Shown here: one piece after another, positions 23,647 through 32,115 of the stretch
How positions within the stretch are numbered: position 1 is the stretch's first letter
How the letters are laid out: every line of letters begins with the position of its first letter
NCBI GenBank assembly: GCA_009777725.1
Contig: WRLG01000031.1
Span: forward strand, 1 to 33,723
Direction of reading: 5' to 3'
Origin: Oscillospiraceae bacterium
GTDB lineage: Bacteria; Bacillota; Clostridia; Oscillospirales; Ruminococcaceae
DNA: 33,723 nt
Translations under genes and position numbers: made by a program
The notes under the pieces: model-generated
The model's input: only the letters and a program-made list of their open reading frames with translations
What the model was told of the DNA's origin: nothing
The model's database searches: none

Positions 23647-26600
23647 TCACCTTTTTCCGCAAATCTGCCCCAAAATACTCGGGTCTTTGATTTTCTTATC
23701 ATCTGCAAAAAGCAGTATTTTAGAAAGAACCTCAGCTGTTTTGGGGTCGTCGTCGGCGAAGGGCAGGAAGATTCGCCCCCGTGCTTGTGAGTGGACAGGC
23801 AATACTGCAATCATACCTGTGCCGGATTTATGAACAACGCCTGAACCCATATGAACCGAAAAATCGCCCAGACTGCCCTTGATTAAAGCGTGAGCCGTTT
23901 TGAACTCCACATTTTTAACCGATAGCATCGCCAATAGCTCTCGTGCAATGGCAACACGCATTTCTACTGTAGAATGGCTTGCTTCCGGGTCTACTCCGCC
24001 TGCGTGTGCTACGCTGACGACCAAATCAATGTCCCTCATCGTTTCGGAAAATATAATCGGCGGGATTTCGCTGAAAGCTATGGGTTCATGCTTATCACGG
24101 CTGTAGAAACGTATTGATTCAAGGGTTGGTGCTTCGATTTCGGCGGGCGAAAACCAATCGGCAAGTGCATACATTCTGACAATCAGATTTTCCTTATGCC
24201 AAACTCGCTGTAACCCCTCCTCATAATCCGCACTCCAACCTCGTGACTTCAGCAGGGCAACCGTCTTTTTCGGCTGAACTTGATGCCCTGCATATCGGTT
24301 TGAGATGTTAACCGAATCAAGCTCATCTTGCGTGAGCGGATAATACTCCCTGAACACCTGCTTAAACGGCTGGGTAATTTTGTTCTGATACAGATAACGC
24401 TGATAATGACTCCATTCCCCGCTTGAAATCAAATCGTGCGGATGGGCTATAAAAAGCTTGCCGCTTTGAGCCGCCGGGCAAACCTCGCCGTTATAATCAT
24501 GCAGATAAAGCTTGCCTTCTTGGAGCATTGGGAATCCCGTTGCATTTTCGGAGGTAAGGACAAGTGCGGATACAGTCCCTTTCAGCACAGGGTGGCAAAG
24601 CAGACCCGCCGTTTCGGAAACGGTGAACGCCGCACGGGAAATCATAGCCGCCTCAAAGCTGTAGCGAGCCCGCCTTTTCTGTTCTTTGAGTTCTTTTACG
24701 GCTTCTTTTATATCAAGAACGTAGGAATTCTTAGCTAAATCCTTGGGTATGGCTTTAAGGAGCTTTCCGTTTTTGCGGACTACCGCTTCGGGCGAACCGT
24801 CCTCACTTATATTAAGCCAAACCTCAACGCCGTTTATATCATGCGGACTCATAAGCGGTTTAAGCTGTTCAATTTTTTCGCCCTCTAAAGCCCAGACCAT
24901 CCGCTCGACATCGTGATAGCCCGTTGTAACCGCAAGATTTTCAAGTGCTATACGTGCCGCCTTGCCCTCGCTTGCTTGACGTTGCGAGCCGAATTGGCGG
25001 CTCTCTTTCTTAAATTTGCAGATAAACTCATACCGCTCCAACGCATCGCACTTGTTATTTTTTGCAAGGGGAATTAAAGCATATGCACGGAGTTTTTCCT
25101 GATTGCGTTTCTGCTCAATTTCATCTTTAACCTCGTCTTTGTTTATACGCTCTAAAACCGCATCGGCGTAAAGCTGAGAACGCCTGTGCGATATGCCCGA
25201 TTCGGTTATATATTTTGCGTTCTTGTAAAGCTCATTGAAACGCTTTTCGCCCAGCGTATTGAAAGCCTCAAAGAACCAAGCCTTATCAAATGTACCGTCT
25301 GCGAATTGCTGAGGGGTAATGGCGGAGAATATAGCCGCCTCGGTTTCCTTTTCCACCGAAAAACGCTCATTTATATGTGCGTGAAAAAACCATACGCCGC
25401 ATTTCAAGCCAACGATTCCTGCGGCTTTTTCAATAAGCCCCGCCCACATGGGTGCGTACAGAGCCGCCTGTATGGCACGGCTTTCGGTGATTTTTGCCGA
25501 TTTCAAAGCTGCCCTTAATTCCTCTGACGTATCGGACGGGGCAGGGCGGCAACGCCGCAGGAGCAAGCTTAATGTAGTCGCCTTTGCTTCGCCGCTGTCA
25601 CCGTAGTAGTAGCCCCCTCGCTTAAAGCCCGCATCTCCTAAAGCGGTTAAAAGTTTGACGAAATGCTTAATGCCGCCGTTGAAGCTTTTGATGCTCAGTG
25701 CAACCTTTGTAAGGGCAGTCGGAAGCTCTCCCCTGTTGCTCTCAACCTCAACCATTCGGTCTATAACCGTATCAACCAAACCCCTTGCGCCAAGGTAGCT
25801 TTCATATATTTTTTTAGATTCGTCAAATGAGCCGGTCATTGAGTGCATTGCCCTCTCTGCTTCGCGGCTGACACTCAAATATTCATAAACGGCTTCATCG
25901 GGGATAAGCTTTAGATGATGAGCACGGAAAATCGTATCCGTCCCTATCCCGTAAAAATGCCCGCCGGAAGCTAAATGCTGATACCACATTTCGCTAAAAT
26001 ACTTCTCGAAATATTCATCATTATCAGAATATGAAGATATATTACGCCAATAACAAAGATAGGTTGAGGATAAAACAAGGGAGGTGTTGTTCAAATGCCT
26101 ATAGATATAAGGTGTTTTCGGCACTTCAATATATTGCTCGCCTAACTTTTCGGGCGGTATTTTGTTTACCAGATTAACATAGGCGGCAAAATTGAAATCA
26201 AGGTCTGCCTCCCCCGTGTTCATAACAGCATTAAGGATTGTAATAATATCTCTTAAATTTACGGCTTTGTGCTCTAAAAACTTCAGAAGCTTATCGTTCA
26301 GAGAATTATCATAAGGGTATCCCTTGAAAATATCTTCAAACCATTTTTTGAAGGTCGGCTGTCTATAGACGTACCCGTGATTGTAATTATAAACGCTGAG
26401 CACAGCCGCCAACTTTGCTTGGTTATGAAAATATTCACCCACCGCCTCTGTAAATTGAGCGGACAGGGGGTAATCGGTAATCTGCCAGCCCTGCTTTCTT
26501 TTGCTCGTCGCAACAGGGCGAATCCCTCCGCCCCAAGACGTGCCGCCACTGTTGAGCAGGACAGTCTGCCGCGAGCCGTCCCAATTTTCAACCTCATATT

Positions 26601-28677
26601 CATAATCGGCATTTTTGATAAACACATCGGCAACCCTGCCGAACAGAGCAAAAAGCTCCTTTTCATTCGGAACAATCGCCGCCCGAAGCTCCTTGTCGGA
26701 CAGGATTTTTACCGCAGGTCGCTTATTTTTCCATACCTCAACATTAAAGGTGTCACTCTTAGGTTCAAACAAGCCGTACCCGTTTTCTTCCGTATATTCA
26801 TCTTTTTGGCTATCCGCAGAGATGATTTTTTCAAGCAGGATTTTAACGTCCTGCCCGGTTGCTTCATTTTCGAGTGCGGCATTTATCAGAGAATTATATT
26901 CTTCACGCAAGGCAGGGGCTTCCGGCGTAAATATATCAAGCAATTCCGCACCCGCTATGAGCTGATTTTTATTTTTGGACGAAAGCAACGTATCAAGTGC
27001 GGGTCGGATAACCGACAACTCCTGCTTTTGAAGCAAGCTCATGATATTTTTGCGGAAATTCGCACTTGTAGTGGTCATCGCGGAGGTAAGTTCGGCGACA
27101 TCTCTTTTCGTAAGGCTGTAAAAACCCAAACGAGCAGTTACCATGTTTTTGACCGTCAAGCTTTTATCGGACAAGGCTTTTAACAGCATAGCACGTTGTT
27201 TAGGTATTTCCGGGTTGACAAATAAGTACAAGCTTTGCCTCATATCACTGTCCATATAAGAAACAAGCTCATAAAGGCGTTCCGTCAGCACTTCGGAGCG
27301 GTCATAAGCGGCAAGCCCCAAAAGACAGCCGCAAAGGTTTTTAGACGACAATTCAATAGAATACCAAGGAAACACGCTCTCTTTAAATTTTGTACTTTTA
27401 TTGCCTATGAATGTAACCTTTTCCGCTATTTTTTCAAAAAGGGCGGCTCTTTCGTTAAATTTTTCGGGATAAACAGAACTGGGATAAAGCTTGCCCCTTG
27501 CTTCTTCCTCCCGCTCTTTGTCGTATCTATAATAATAGTATTGGGGTATGTCGCTGTTAACGTAGATATTTCGGCAAATCCACGCAAGTTCCTCCGGGTC
27601 TTGAACGTGAAGGTTTTGGGCGGCTAATTTGTGGCGGAAAATATCGCCGTTGGCATGGGTAATAAAGTACCACCCGGCAAGGCGGCGGTATTTCTCTTTT
27701 TTCCCTAAAATTTCGCAAGCGGCATCGGTCGCTCTGTATATATCCCTGCAGGAGCGTGCCCATAGTGCAAGGTATATTTCGGTTACGTCCTCTGATTTTA
27801 CCCCCTCTTCCACCAACGCATCGTCTGACAGATATTTCAGAGCGAGCGACATACATTTTTCGACTACTTTTTGCTTCACATCATCAAAAGCAAGCCCGCT
27901 CCAAGTCGCAAATGCCCTCATAACGGACGAGAAGCGGCAAAGGTCATTTTCAAGAATAAGCTTAATAAAATAAATATGGCTTGAAAGCGTGCCTTGGTCG
28001 CATTTCTCAGCGATTGCCTGCCTTACCCCCTCCTGCCCTTTAGCCGCCAGTAACAGCTTGCCGAGCATTTCAAGTGCCCTTGATTCGCCGCTTTTCACAA
28101 CGGCGGAAATCAGCCAATGGGAAAGCTGAACATTCGAGTTTTCCCCAAAAATCGCTTCCTCTACGATTTCATATATTTTTTTATCGCCTTGACGGAGCAG
28201 AATGGCGGCGCGGTTATCAAGTGCCCGATAATAATGCTTGAATTCCAAAAAAGCCTGTTCCGCCGTTAATCCGTAGGAAATAAACTGCAATGCGTTATGT
28301 ATGGTCTCAAAGAAAATGTCAGCATAATCCCGAGCCCTGCAGGAGCGGTAGGAGGGGCGGTATAATGAAGCAGAATAGGGAAACTCCATCAGAAGCTCAC
28401 ATTCCGCGCGAATCCGCATTGTTTCTTCTTTACCGAAAAACGCCGTAAGAGCCTTTAACAGCTTTTTACAGAAAAAATCGTCAAGCGTTTCGCAAGCTTC
28501 CGCGCCATGTCCGCAAAGCTTGCGGAACGCATCATTGTAAGTATATTCTTCCGGGATTTGCGCCTTATGTCTGTAAAATAACGCCCCTATAAAGTTCTTT
28601 TCATCGCCCTTCTTCATTTTGTCAAACCGCTGCCCATATTCAGCAACAATTTCATAATTTTCAACAGGATAACCCAT
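23647..28677 (-). CDS. giant DUF4132-domain protein (with DUF5724/DUF7737-like parts)
   Basis: 1676 residues, mostly helical. Residues 1 to about 1300 are long repeats of helices (HEAT-like appearance), with one Trp/Gly-rich stretch (WDGSRQTVLLNSGGTSWGGG). The DUF4132 core follows at about 1335-1500: QKRRARYSFEAAMISRAAF, LLCHPVLKGTVSALV, AHPHDLISSGEWSHYQRYL, KITQPFKQVFREYYPLT. The last 110 residues (1565-1672; HALIKGSLGDFSVHMGSG and FLPFADDDPKTAEVLSKILL then DPSIL) fit the closing DUF7737-type domain. E. coli MolR (a WGR-DUF4132 protein) is the named member; biochemical role unknown. CGGAG is upstream of ATG 28677. A 195-base repeat separates it from the small beta-grasp-like gene upstream. 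Confidence 0.85.
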   Translation of the reverse strand: MGYPVENYEIVAEYGQRFDKMKKGDEKNFIGALFYRHKAQIPEEYTYNDAFRKLCGHGAEACETLDDFFCKKLLKALTAFFGKEETMRIRAECELLMEFPYSASLYRPSYRSCRARDYADIFFETIHNALQFISYGLTAEQAFLEFKHYYRALDNRAAILLRQGDKKIYEIVEEAIFGENSNVQLSHWLISAVVKSGESRALEMLGKLLLAAKGQEGVRQAIAEKCDQGTLSSHIYFIKLILENDLCRFSSVMRAFATWSGLAFDDVKQKVVEKCMSLALKYLSDDALVEEGVKSEDVTEIYLALWARSCRDIYRATDAACEILGKKEKYRRLAGWYFITHANGDIFRHKLAAQNLHVQDPEELAWICRNIYVNSDIPQYYYYRYDKEREEEARGKLYPSSVYPEKFNERAALFEKIAEKVTFIGNKSTKFKESVFPWYSIELSSKNLCGCLLGLAAYDRSEVLTERLYELVSYMDSDMRQSLYLFVNPEIPKQRAMLLKALSDKSLTVKNMVTARLGFYSLTKRDVAELTSAMTTTSANFRKNIMSLLQKQELSVIRPALDTLLSSKNKNQLIAGAELLDIFTPEAPALREEYNSLINAALENEATGQDVKILLEKIISADSQKDEYTEENGYGLFEPKSDTFNVEVWKNKRPAVKILSDKELRAAIVPNEKELFALFGRVADVFIKNADYEYEVENWDGSRQTVLLNSGGTSWGGGIRPVATSKRKQGWQITDYPLSAQFTEAVGEYFHNQAKLAAVLSVYNYNHGYVYRQPTFKKWFEDIFKGYPYDNSLNDKLLKFLEHKAVNLRDIITILNAVMNTGEADLDFNFAAYVNLVNKIPPEKLGEQYIEVPKTPYIYRHLNNTSLVLSSTYLCYWRNISSYSDNDEYFEKYFSEMWYQHLASGGHFYGIGTDTIFRAHHLKLIPDEAVYEYLSVSREAERAMHSMTGSFDESKKIYESYLGARGLVDTVIDRMVEVESNRGELPTALTKVALSIKSFNGGIKHFVKLLTALGDAGFKRGGYYYGDSGEAKATTLSLLLRRCRPAPSDTSEELRAALKSAKITESRAIQAALYAPMWAGLIEKAAGIVGLKCGVWFFHAHINERFSVEKETEAAIFSAITPQQFADGTFDKAWFFEAFNTLGEKRFNELYKNAKYITESGISHRRSQLYADAVLERINKDEVKDEIEQKRNQEKLRAYALIPLAKNNKCDALERYEFICKFKKESRQFGSQRQASEGKAARIALENLAVTTGYHDVERMVWALEGEKIEQLKPLMSPHDINGVEVWLNISEDGSPEAVVRKNGKLLKAIPKDLAKNSYVLDIKEAVKELKEQKRRARYSFEAAMISRAAFTVSETAGLLCHPVLKGTVSALVLTSENATGFPMLQEGKLYLHDYNGEVCPAAQSGKLFIAHPHDLISSGEWSHYQRYLYQNKITQPFKQVFREYYPLTQDELDSVNISNRYAGHQVQPKKTVALLKSRGWSADYEEGLQRVWHKENLIVRMYALADWFSPAEIEAPTLESIRFYSRDKHEPIAFSEIPPIIFSETMRDIDLVVSVAHAGGVDPEASHSTVEMRVAIARELLAMLSVKNVEFKTAHALIKGSLGDFSVHMGSGVVHKSGTGMIAVLPVHSQARGRIFLPFADDDPKTAEVLSKILLFADDKKIKDPSILGQICGKR

Positions 28678-28871
28678 AAATTTTCACTCCGTTCTTAATC
28701 AATTAACAATTAATATATCGGCTTCGCCGATGGATTTAACACCTGTGCAATAGTAGGGGGCAGGCTTGCCTGTCCCGTTAATAGCGAAATAATGGTTTTT
28801 TTTTTTGTGCGGGACGGGCAAGCCCGTCCCCTACTATTGCACAGGTCGAATGGTTTAGCTAAGCATGTACC
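28678..28871. repeat. dispersed palindromic repeat, copy B
   Basis: Inverted 37-base arms at 28741-28777 and 28810-28846 (outer ACCTGTGCAATAGTAGGG; palindromic cores CAGGCTTGCCTG and CGGGCAAGCCCG) around a loop with an 11-T run. It is preceded by a TTAATCAATTAACAATTAAT stretch and the TCGGC-TTC-GCCGA hairpin (28718-28730). The same modules form copy A (1.6 kb) and the left end of copy C (32.2 kb). It lies between two genes that read in the same direction and could form a terminator-like hairpin. Confidence 0.85.
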
Positions 28872-29303
28872 TTAATAGTTAATTGCAAAAAGCCTTCCTG
28901 CGAGAAATGTCAAGCGTATAAAGGTGATTACCGAGCCGTCTTTTATGTTTAAATCGGCGTTTAAATCCGTAGCCTCAGCGTCGTTGACGATAACGCGGAA
29001 AAGTCCGTCCTCAAAACCGCTCAATGCGGTTGCGACAGCCTTTGAGGGGTTCGCTTTTTTATCCGAGTAAATCCGCCCGAACCCGACCTTGCCCGCCACG
29101 CATTGTTGCTCTATTTCTTCGGGCGGCAAAAACGGGAGCAGCATCTCTTCAAGCCCCCTGCTGTTGTAACGCTCAACCTCCTGCATGACAACAGCCTCAA
29201 TCAGCCGCCGCAAATTATAGCTTTCATCGGGCAGGCAGTAGGGTGTTTTTTCCAAAATCGGTCTGCGCTTGCCAGCTGATTTTAAATTTATGTATATATT
29301 CAT
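28872..29303 (-). CDS. small protein with MoaD/ThiS-like beta-grasp C-terminal half
   Basis: 143 residues. The start is a beta hairpin (MNIYINLKSAGKRRPILEKT), then the helix of a beta-grasp domain (NLRRLIEAVVMQEVERYNSR). An insert follows (EEMLLPFLPPEEIEQQCVAGK; FGRIYSDKKANPSKAVATAL). The end returns to strands, FRVIVNDAEATDLNADLNI then KDGSVITFIRLTFLAGR, which reads like the MoaD/ThiS/ubiquitin-like closing (VNDE...L.DGD.VTFIP..AGG). The terminal Gly-Gly is absent: the tail is GRLFAINY, and its last codons blend into the AATTAACTATTAA repeat. GGTGA lies upstream of ATG 29303. It is directly upstream of the DUF4132 gene, implying a working pair; fold assignment is inference from pattern only. 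Confidence 0.72.
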   Translation of the reverse strand: MNIYINLKSAGKRRPILEKTPYCLPDESYNLRRLIEAVVMQEVERYNSRGLEEMLLPFLPPEEIEQQCVAGKVGFGRIYSDKKANPSKAVATALSGFEDGLFRVIVNDAEATDLNADLNIKDGSVITFIRLTFLAGRLFAINY

Positions 29304-29333
29304 GAAACATTCACCGCCCCTTTTGAAAAATAC

Positions 29334-29717
29334 CTATTTAAGCTTACCCATAAACCTCTCTTCGTCAACGATAAATCTGGTATGCTTACCGCTTCCGATT
29401 TCCCCTTTTCCGTCTTGAGCGGTTACGGAAAATTCAACGCTCCGCCCCGAAACGCCCGTCACGGAGGCGCAAGCGGTTATTTCCGCCCCGAGCGGACTGG
29501 CTGCGGTATGCGAAACTTCTATATGAGTTCCCACCGAGGTCTGCCCTGCTTCCAAGCCGTCGGCAAGGCACTCGCAAGCGGCTTTCTCCATGAGCGCGAC
29601 CATCATAGGCGTTGCGAACACGTCAAGACTGCCGCTTCCCACAGCCTTTGCCGTATTTGAGCCGTCCACCTTAACCTTTGCGGACGCGGTTTTTCCCGCA
29701 ATTATCTTTTCACTCAT
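29334..29717 (-). CDS. FlK-like thioesterase (hotdog fold)
   Basis: 127 residues. Sequence follows FlK-type acyl-CoA thioesterases: SGSLDVFATPMMVALMEKAACE (central hotdog helix, with TP-x-M-x-x-x-ME-x-AA pattern), VGTHIEVSHTAASPLGAEITA (strands with the conserved His), VEFSVTAQDGKGEIGSGKHTR. FlK cleaves fluoroacetyl-CoA; most relatives act on unknown acyl-CoAs. The start overlaps the end of the nitroreductase gene by four bases (ATGA) with AAGGTGA upstream. Third gene of an operon with the DUF454 protein and the nitroreductase. Confidence 0.9.
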   Translation of the reverse strand: MSEKIIAGKTASAKVKVDGSNTAKAVGSGSLDVFATPMMVALMEKAACECLADGLEAGQTSVGTHIEVSHTAASPLGAEITACASVTGVSGRSVEFSVTAQDGKGEIGSGKHTRFIVDEERFMGKLK

Positions 29718-30214
29718 ATGTAAGTCACCTTACCCTTTTCAAAGAACCCGCGAGCCTCGGGGCTTTCATCGGGAACACCGACGGCGATTACACAAAACGG
29801 AATCTGATTTCCGCCTATATTTAAAAGCTTTGCGAATGAAGTCACCCTTTCCTCACGGGGATAAACGCCGCACCAACATGTCCCCAGCCCTAACTCTTGC
29901 GCCGCAAGCAGAATATTCTGCGCCGCCGCGCCGCAATCCTGCGGGTAATACCCCTCCGCAATCCCTTCTTGCGGTATGGCGGAGATTACGATTGCCGCCC
30001 CCGCAGTCTCGCACATTTTAGCGTAAGGGTGGATTCGCGCGATTTCGTCCAGAACCTCGCGCTTGGTTATCGCGATAAACTCCCACGGTCTGGTGTTACA
30101 GGCAGACGGCGCGAACATAGACGCCTCCAGCAATACGTTCAACTGCTCCTCCGATACGCGTTGCCCCACCTTGAATTTTCTTATACTGCGGCGCGATTTG
30201 ATTGTTTTCAGCAT
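29714..30214 (-). CDS. nitroreductase family protein
   Basis: 166 residues, short form. RRSIRKFKVGQRVSEEQLN (FMN-binding R-S-x-R), MFAPSACNTRPWEFIAIT (S-A-x-N-x-x-P-W), DCGAAAQNILLAAQELGLGTCWCGV and a closing GVPDESPEARGFFEKGKV. FMN-dependent oxidoreductase, likely a homodimer, substrate unknown. AAGGAG is upstream of ATG 30214. It sits between the DUF454 gene and the thioesterase in an operon driven by the promoter at 30511-30539. Confidence 0.93.
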   Translation of the reverse strand: MLKTIKSRRSIRKFKVGQRVSEEQLNVLLEASMFAPSACNTRPWEFIAITKREVLDEIARIHPYAKMCETAGAAIVISAIPQEGIAEGYYPQDCGAAAQNILLAAQELGLGTCWCGVYPREERVTSFAKLLNIGGNQIPFCVIAVGVPDESPEARGFFEKGKVTYI

Positions 30215-30244
30215 AACATGACACTCCTTTTTTTATTTCAATTA

Positions 30245-30460
30245 TTATTTGGGCTTTTTCAGATATTTCGATAAAAAATTTTTATATAATTTTGTATTAT
30301 AAAACCAAGTCTTAAACCGTTCAGAACCCTTTGCAAAGCAAATACAAGCCAAGATTAAAAACGGAATTTGAGGGACTACAGGCAGTAAAATCCCGATTAT
30401 ACCGGCAAGCAAGGCAATAATCCCCAATATTATAAAAAGCACCCTATTTATTCTATTCAT
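30245..30460 (-). CDS. DUF454 (YbaN-like) inner-membrane protein
   Basis: 71 residues: first membrane helix [20 protein letters not shown], then [20 protein letters not shown] (the second helix with the P-x-x-P-x-x-x-L-x-x-A-x-x-FAKGS pattern of DUF454) and a short tail [17 protein letters not shown]. coli YbaN has about 125 residues; a shorter form with about 70 is common in Bacillota, so this is likely full length. GAGGG lies upstream of ATG 30460. First gene of the operon that continues with nitroreductase and thioesterase. Confidence 0.88.
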   Translation of the reverse strand: MNRINRVLFIILGIIALLAGIIGILLPVVPQIPFLILACICFAKGSERFKTWFYNTKLYKNFLSKYLKKPK

Positions 30461-30510
30461 TTAATAAGCTTACCCTCGCGCTTCAAAACTCAGCCTTAGT
30501 ACTTATTTAT

Positions 30511-30539
30511 ATTATATCACGATTTTTTTAAAAATGCAA
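30511..30539 (-). promoter_or_regulatory. promoter of the DUF454-nitroreductase-thioesterase operon
   Basis: Minus strand TTGCAT (30539-30534), 17 bases, TATAAT (30516-30511). The -10 is perfect, the -35 has two mismatches. It lies 51 bases upstream of the first ATG and is back to back with the promoter for the amidohydrolase. Confidence 0.65.
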
Positions 30540-30593
30540 TGAAATGTTATTTGTTGTGCATTTTTTAAAATTATTACAATCCTCTGAAAAATA

Positions 30594-30622
30594 TTGACAA
30601 ATTCCCAACCCTATGCTATAAT
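30594..30622 (+). promoter_or_regulatory. sigma-A-type promoter of the exported amidohydrolase
   Basis: TTGACA (30594-30599), 17 bases, TATAAT (30617-30622); perfect boxes. The ATG at 30664 follows after 41 bases, with GAAGGGAG as ribosome site. Confidence 0.85.
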
Positions 30623-30663
30623 TTATGCTTATAAAGCAAATGCTTTAATGAAGGGAGAATATT

Positions 30664-31704
30664 ATGAATAAGCAAAAAATTTTTAGTACGGCAAAGGTTA
30701 TTTTTCCGATTGTGTTCATCGCAGTCATCAGCACCTGTTTGATTTCCTCGTTTGTTCCCACAGCGGAGAAGGCAACGCCTAAGTATCATATCGTAGATGC
30801 ACATCTTCATTACCTTGATTTTACGCAGGAAACGGAGGGGTTTGAAAAGCTTGTCACTGAAATGGACAAGGCGGGGGTCTCGAAAGCGGTCGTATTCGGT
30901 ATGCCGATGGCGAAGCAATGGGACGAGCACGCGCCTAACAAGCCGTCATATTACCTCAGCAATGATTCACGCTCCTACTATTACAGCGCGACCGATTACA
31001 TGATGATGGTGGATTTACAACGCCAGCCCGATAAAATCAAAGAAAGGTTTTACCCGTTTATATGCGGTATTAACCCCAACGATAAATATGCGGCGAAATA
31101 TATCAAGCAATTGTTAGACACCTACCCCGGTCAGTTCTACGGAATAGGCGAATTGATGAGCCGCCATGACGACTTGACCGCGCTGACCTACGGCGAGCCG
31201 CCCCGCGCCAACCACCCCGCCATGCTTGAAATATACGATTTAGCGGCGGAATATAACCTGCCTGTGATGGTGCACCACAATGTCGCCGGATATTTCAGCG
31301 ATGAGCCTATTTATCTGGAAGAGATGCGCCAAGCTCTCGCGCACAACAGGGATACGAACATCATCTGGCCCCATGTCGGAATTTCGCGGCGGATTGAAGT
31401 CCCGCAGTTGATTGAAATTACCCGTGAAATGCTTGCTGAGAATGACAATTTGTACTATGATATTTCATGGATTGTGTTTGAAGAGTACATTTTAAAGGAT
31501 TTGGACGGCTGGGCGAAACTGATTGAGGAATTCCCCGACAGATTCATGGTCGGCAGTGACATTGTAGGTCGCTGGGGCAGATACGCCGAAGAAGTAACCA
31601 AATTTTACATGCTTTTAGACCTCTTAGAAGAAGAAACCGCGCAGATGGTTGCCGGAGAAAACATTTTAAGCTTGGTTGAAAAAGCAAACGCGCCGAGGCA
31701 GTAA
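30664..31704 (+). CDS. exported amidohydrolase (Amidohydro_2, TIM-barrel metal hydrolase)
   Basis: 346 residues. N-terminal signal or anchor VIFPIVFIAVISTCLISSFV; then the barrel begins with YHIVDAHLHYLDF (H-x-H metal site), KAGVSKAVVFGMPMA, YPFICGINPN, PVMVHHNVAG (metal-binding histidines), IIWPHVGISRR and FMVGSDIVGR (closing Asp). This is the Amidohydro_2 pattern (decarboxylase or hydrolase of carboxylated rings, lactonases); the exact reaction is unknown. Being exported points to a cell-surface role. It has its own promoter and ends in a GC-rich hairpin whose loop contains the stop codon. Confidence 0.88.
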   Translation: MNKQKIFSTAKVIFPIVFIAVISTCLISSFVPTAEKATPKYHIVDAHLHYLDFTQETEGFEKLVTEMDKAGVSKAVVFGMPMAKQWDEHAPNKPSYYLSNDSRSYYYSATDYMMMVDLQRQPDKIKERFYPFICGINPNDKYAAKYIKQLLDTYPGQFYGIGELMSRHDDLTALTYGEPPRANHPAMLEIYDLAAEYNLPVMVHHNVAGYFSDEPIYLEEMRQALAHNRDTNIIWPHVGISRRIEVPQLIEITREMLAENDNLYYDISWIVFEEYILKDLDGWAKLIEEFPDRFMVGSDIVGRWGRYAEEVTKFYMLLDLLEEETAQMVAGENILSLVEKANAPRQ

Positions 31705-31726
31705 TCTGCCCTCCGCGCGCCCTTTT
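31690..31726 (+). terminator. likely intrinsic terminator of the amidohydrolase
   Basis: Imperfect stem GCGC-GAG-GCAG (31690-31701) with CTGC-CTC-GCGC (31706-31718) around a TAAT loop that contains the stop codon; followed by CCTTTTAC. One mismatch and one bulge. Confidence 0.55.
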
Positions 31727-31731
31727 ACAGT

Positions 31732-31797
31732 TTACAACTTGCGATTAAAGCTAAGGATTCTATCAATTTCAGCTTCGGACATGCCGGATAAAAACAA
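31732..31797 (-). pseudogene. tail remnant of an Rpn-type gene
   Basis: On the minus strand the last codons read FLFLSGMSEAEIDRILSFN, RKL and a stop at 31734-31732, the same closing motif as in Rpn proteins (TGLS..EI). Nothing upstream in any frame continues the gene, so it is a fragment of about 20 codons. Confidence 0.5.
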
Positions 31798-31823
31798 AAA
31801 AATATTACAATTCGGTACAATGA

Positions 31824-31852
31824 TTGACAGAACCGCCAAAATCCGCTATAAT
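31824..31852 (+). promoter_or_regulatory. sigma-A-type promoter of the small-peptide gene
   Basis: TTGACA (31824-31829), 17 bases, TATAAT (31847-31852); perfect. Transcription would start near 31859, about 115 bases before the ATG of the small ORF. Confidence 0.85.
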
Positions 31853-31859
31853 AAACCAC

Positions 31860-31974
31860 AAGGAGTTAACGTGTCTTAAATTTGTTTCGGCTTGCGTGTC
31901 ACCGATGATTTTCGTGGGATTACGGGAGGGGAGTGCCTCTCCTGCCTTAATCCTATGAGAGGAGGTGTACATAC
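31860..31974 (+). promoter_or_regulatory. structured leader of the small-peptide gene
   Basis: It begins with AAGGAG and a two-codon frame GTG TCT TAA (31871-31879). A strong hairpin GGAGGGG (31925-31931)/CCTCTCC (31936-31942, with one G-U pair) follows. CCTCTC in its 3' arm is also complementary to GAGAGG (31957-31962) in the ribosome site, so the leader could switch between hiding and freeing that site. Confidence 0.5.
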
Positions 31975-32109
31975 ATGAGTAATCCGTTTAGTTTTCTATT
32001 AGACGTAGCGGCAATCGTTGCAGGCGAGTTCTTGGTGCTTGCAATTCGTAAAATTTACGTTGAACGAAAAAAGAAACGATGCCCCCGTCACAAGGAAAAG
32101 CATCGTTAA
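31975..32109 (+). CDS. 44-residue membrane peptide, possibly a type I toxin
   Basis: MSNPFSFLLDVAAIVAGEFL then VLAIRKIYVERKKKRCPRHK and EKHR: one hydrophobic helix (about 6-24) followed by a strongly basic tail. GAGAGGAGG lies nine bases before ATG 31975. The ORF is enclosed in a unit of its own: perfect promoter, folded leader and 11-bp terminator stem. This layout resembles small toxic membrane peptides of type I toxin-antitoxin systems (Fst, TxpA, holin-like), but I do not recognise a known family, and no antisense antitoxin promoter is evident. It could also be a small membrane regulator. Confidence 0.65.
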   Translation: MSNPFSFLLDVAAIVAGEFLVLAIRKIYVERKKKRCPRHKEKHR

Positions 32110-32115
32110 CTCCCA

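Noticed and set aside
26377-27183. 268-codon open frame on the plus strand inside the giant gene
   Set aside because: It lies antisense to a clear DUF4132 protein, has no ribosome site or recognisable motifs, and its composition is that of a shadow frame.
28741-28846. CRISPR repeat or array
   Set aside because: The unit is a single inverted pair, not regularly spaced direct repeats, and there are no cas genes.
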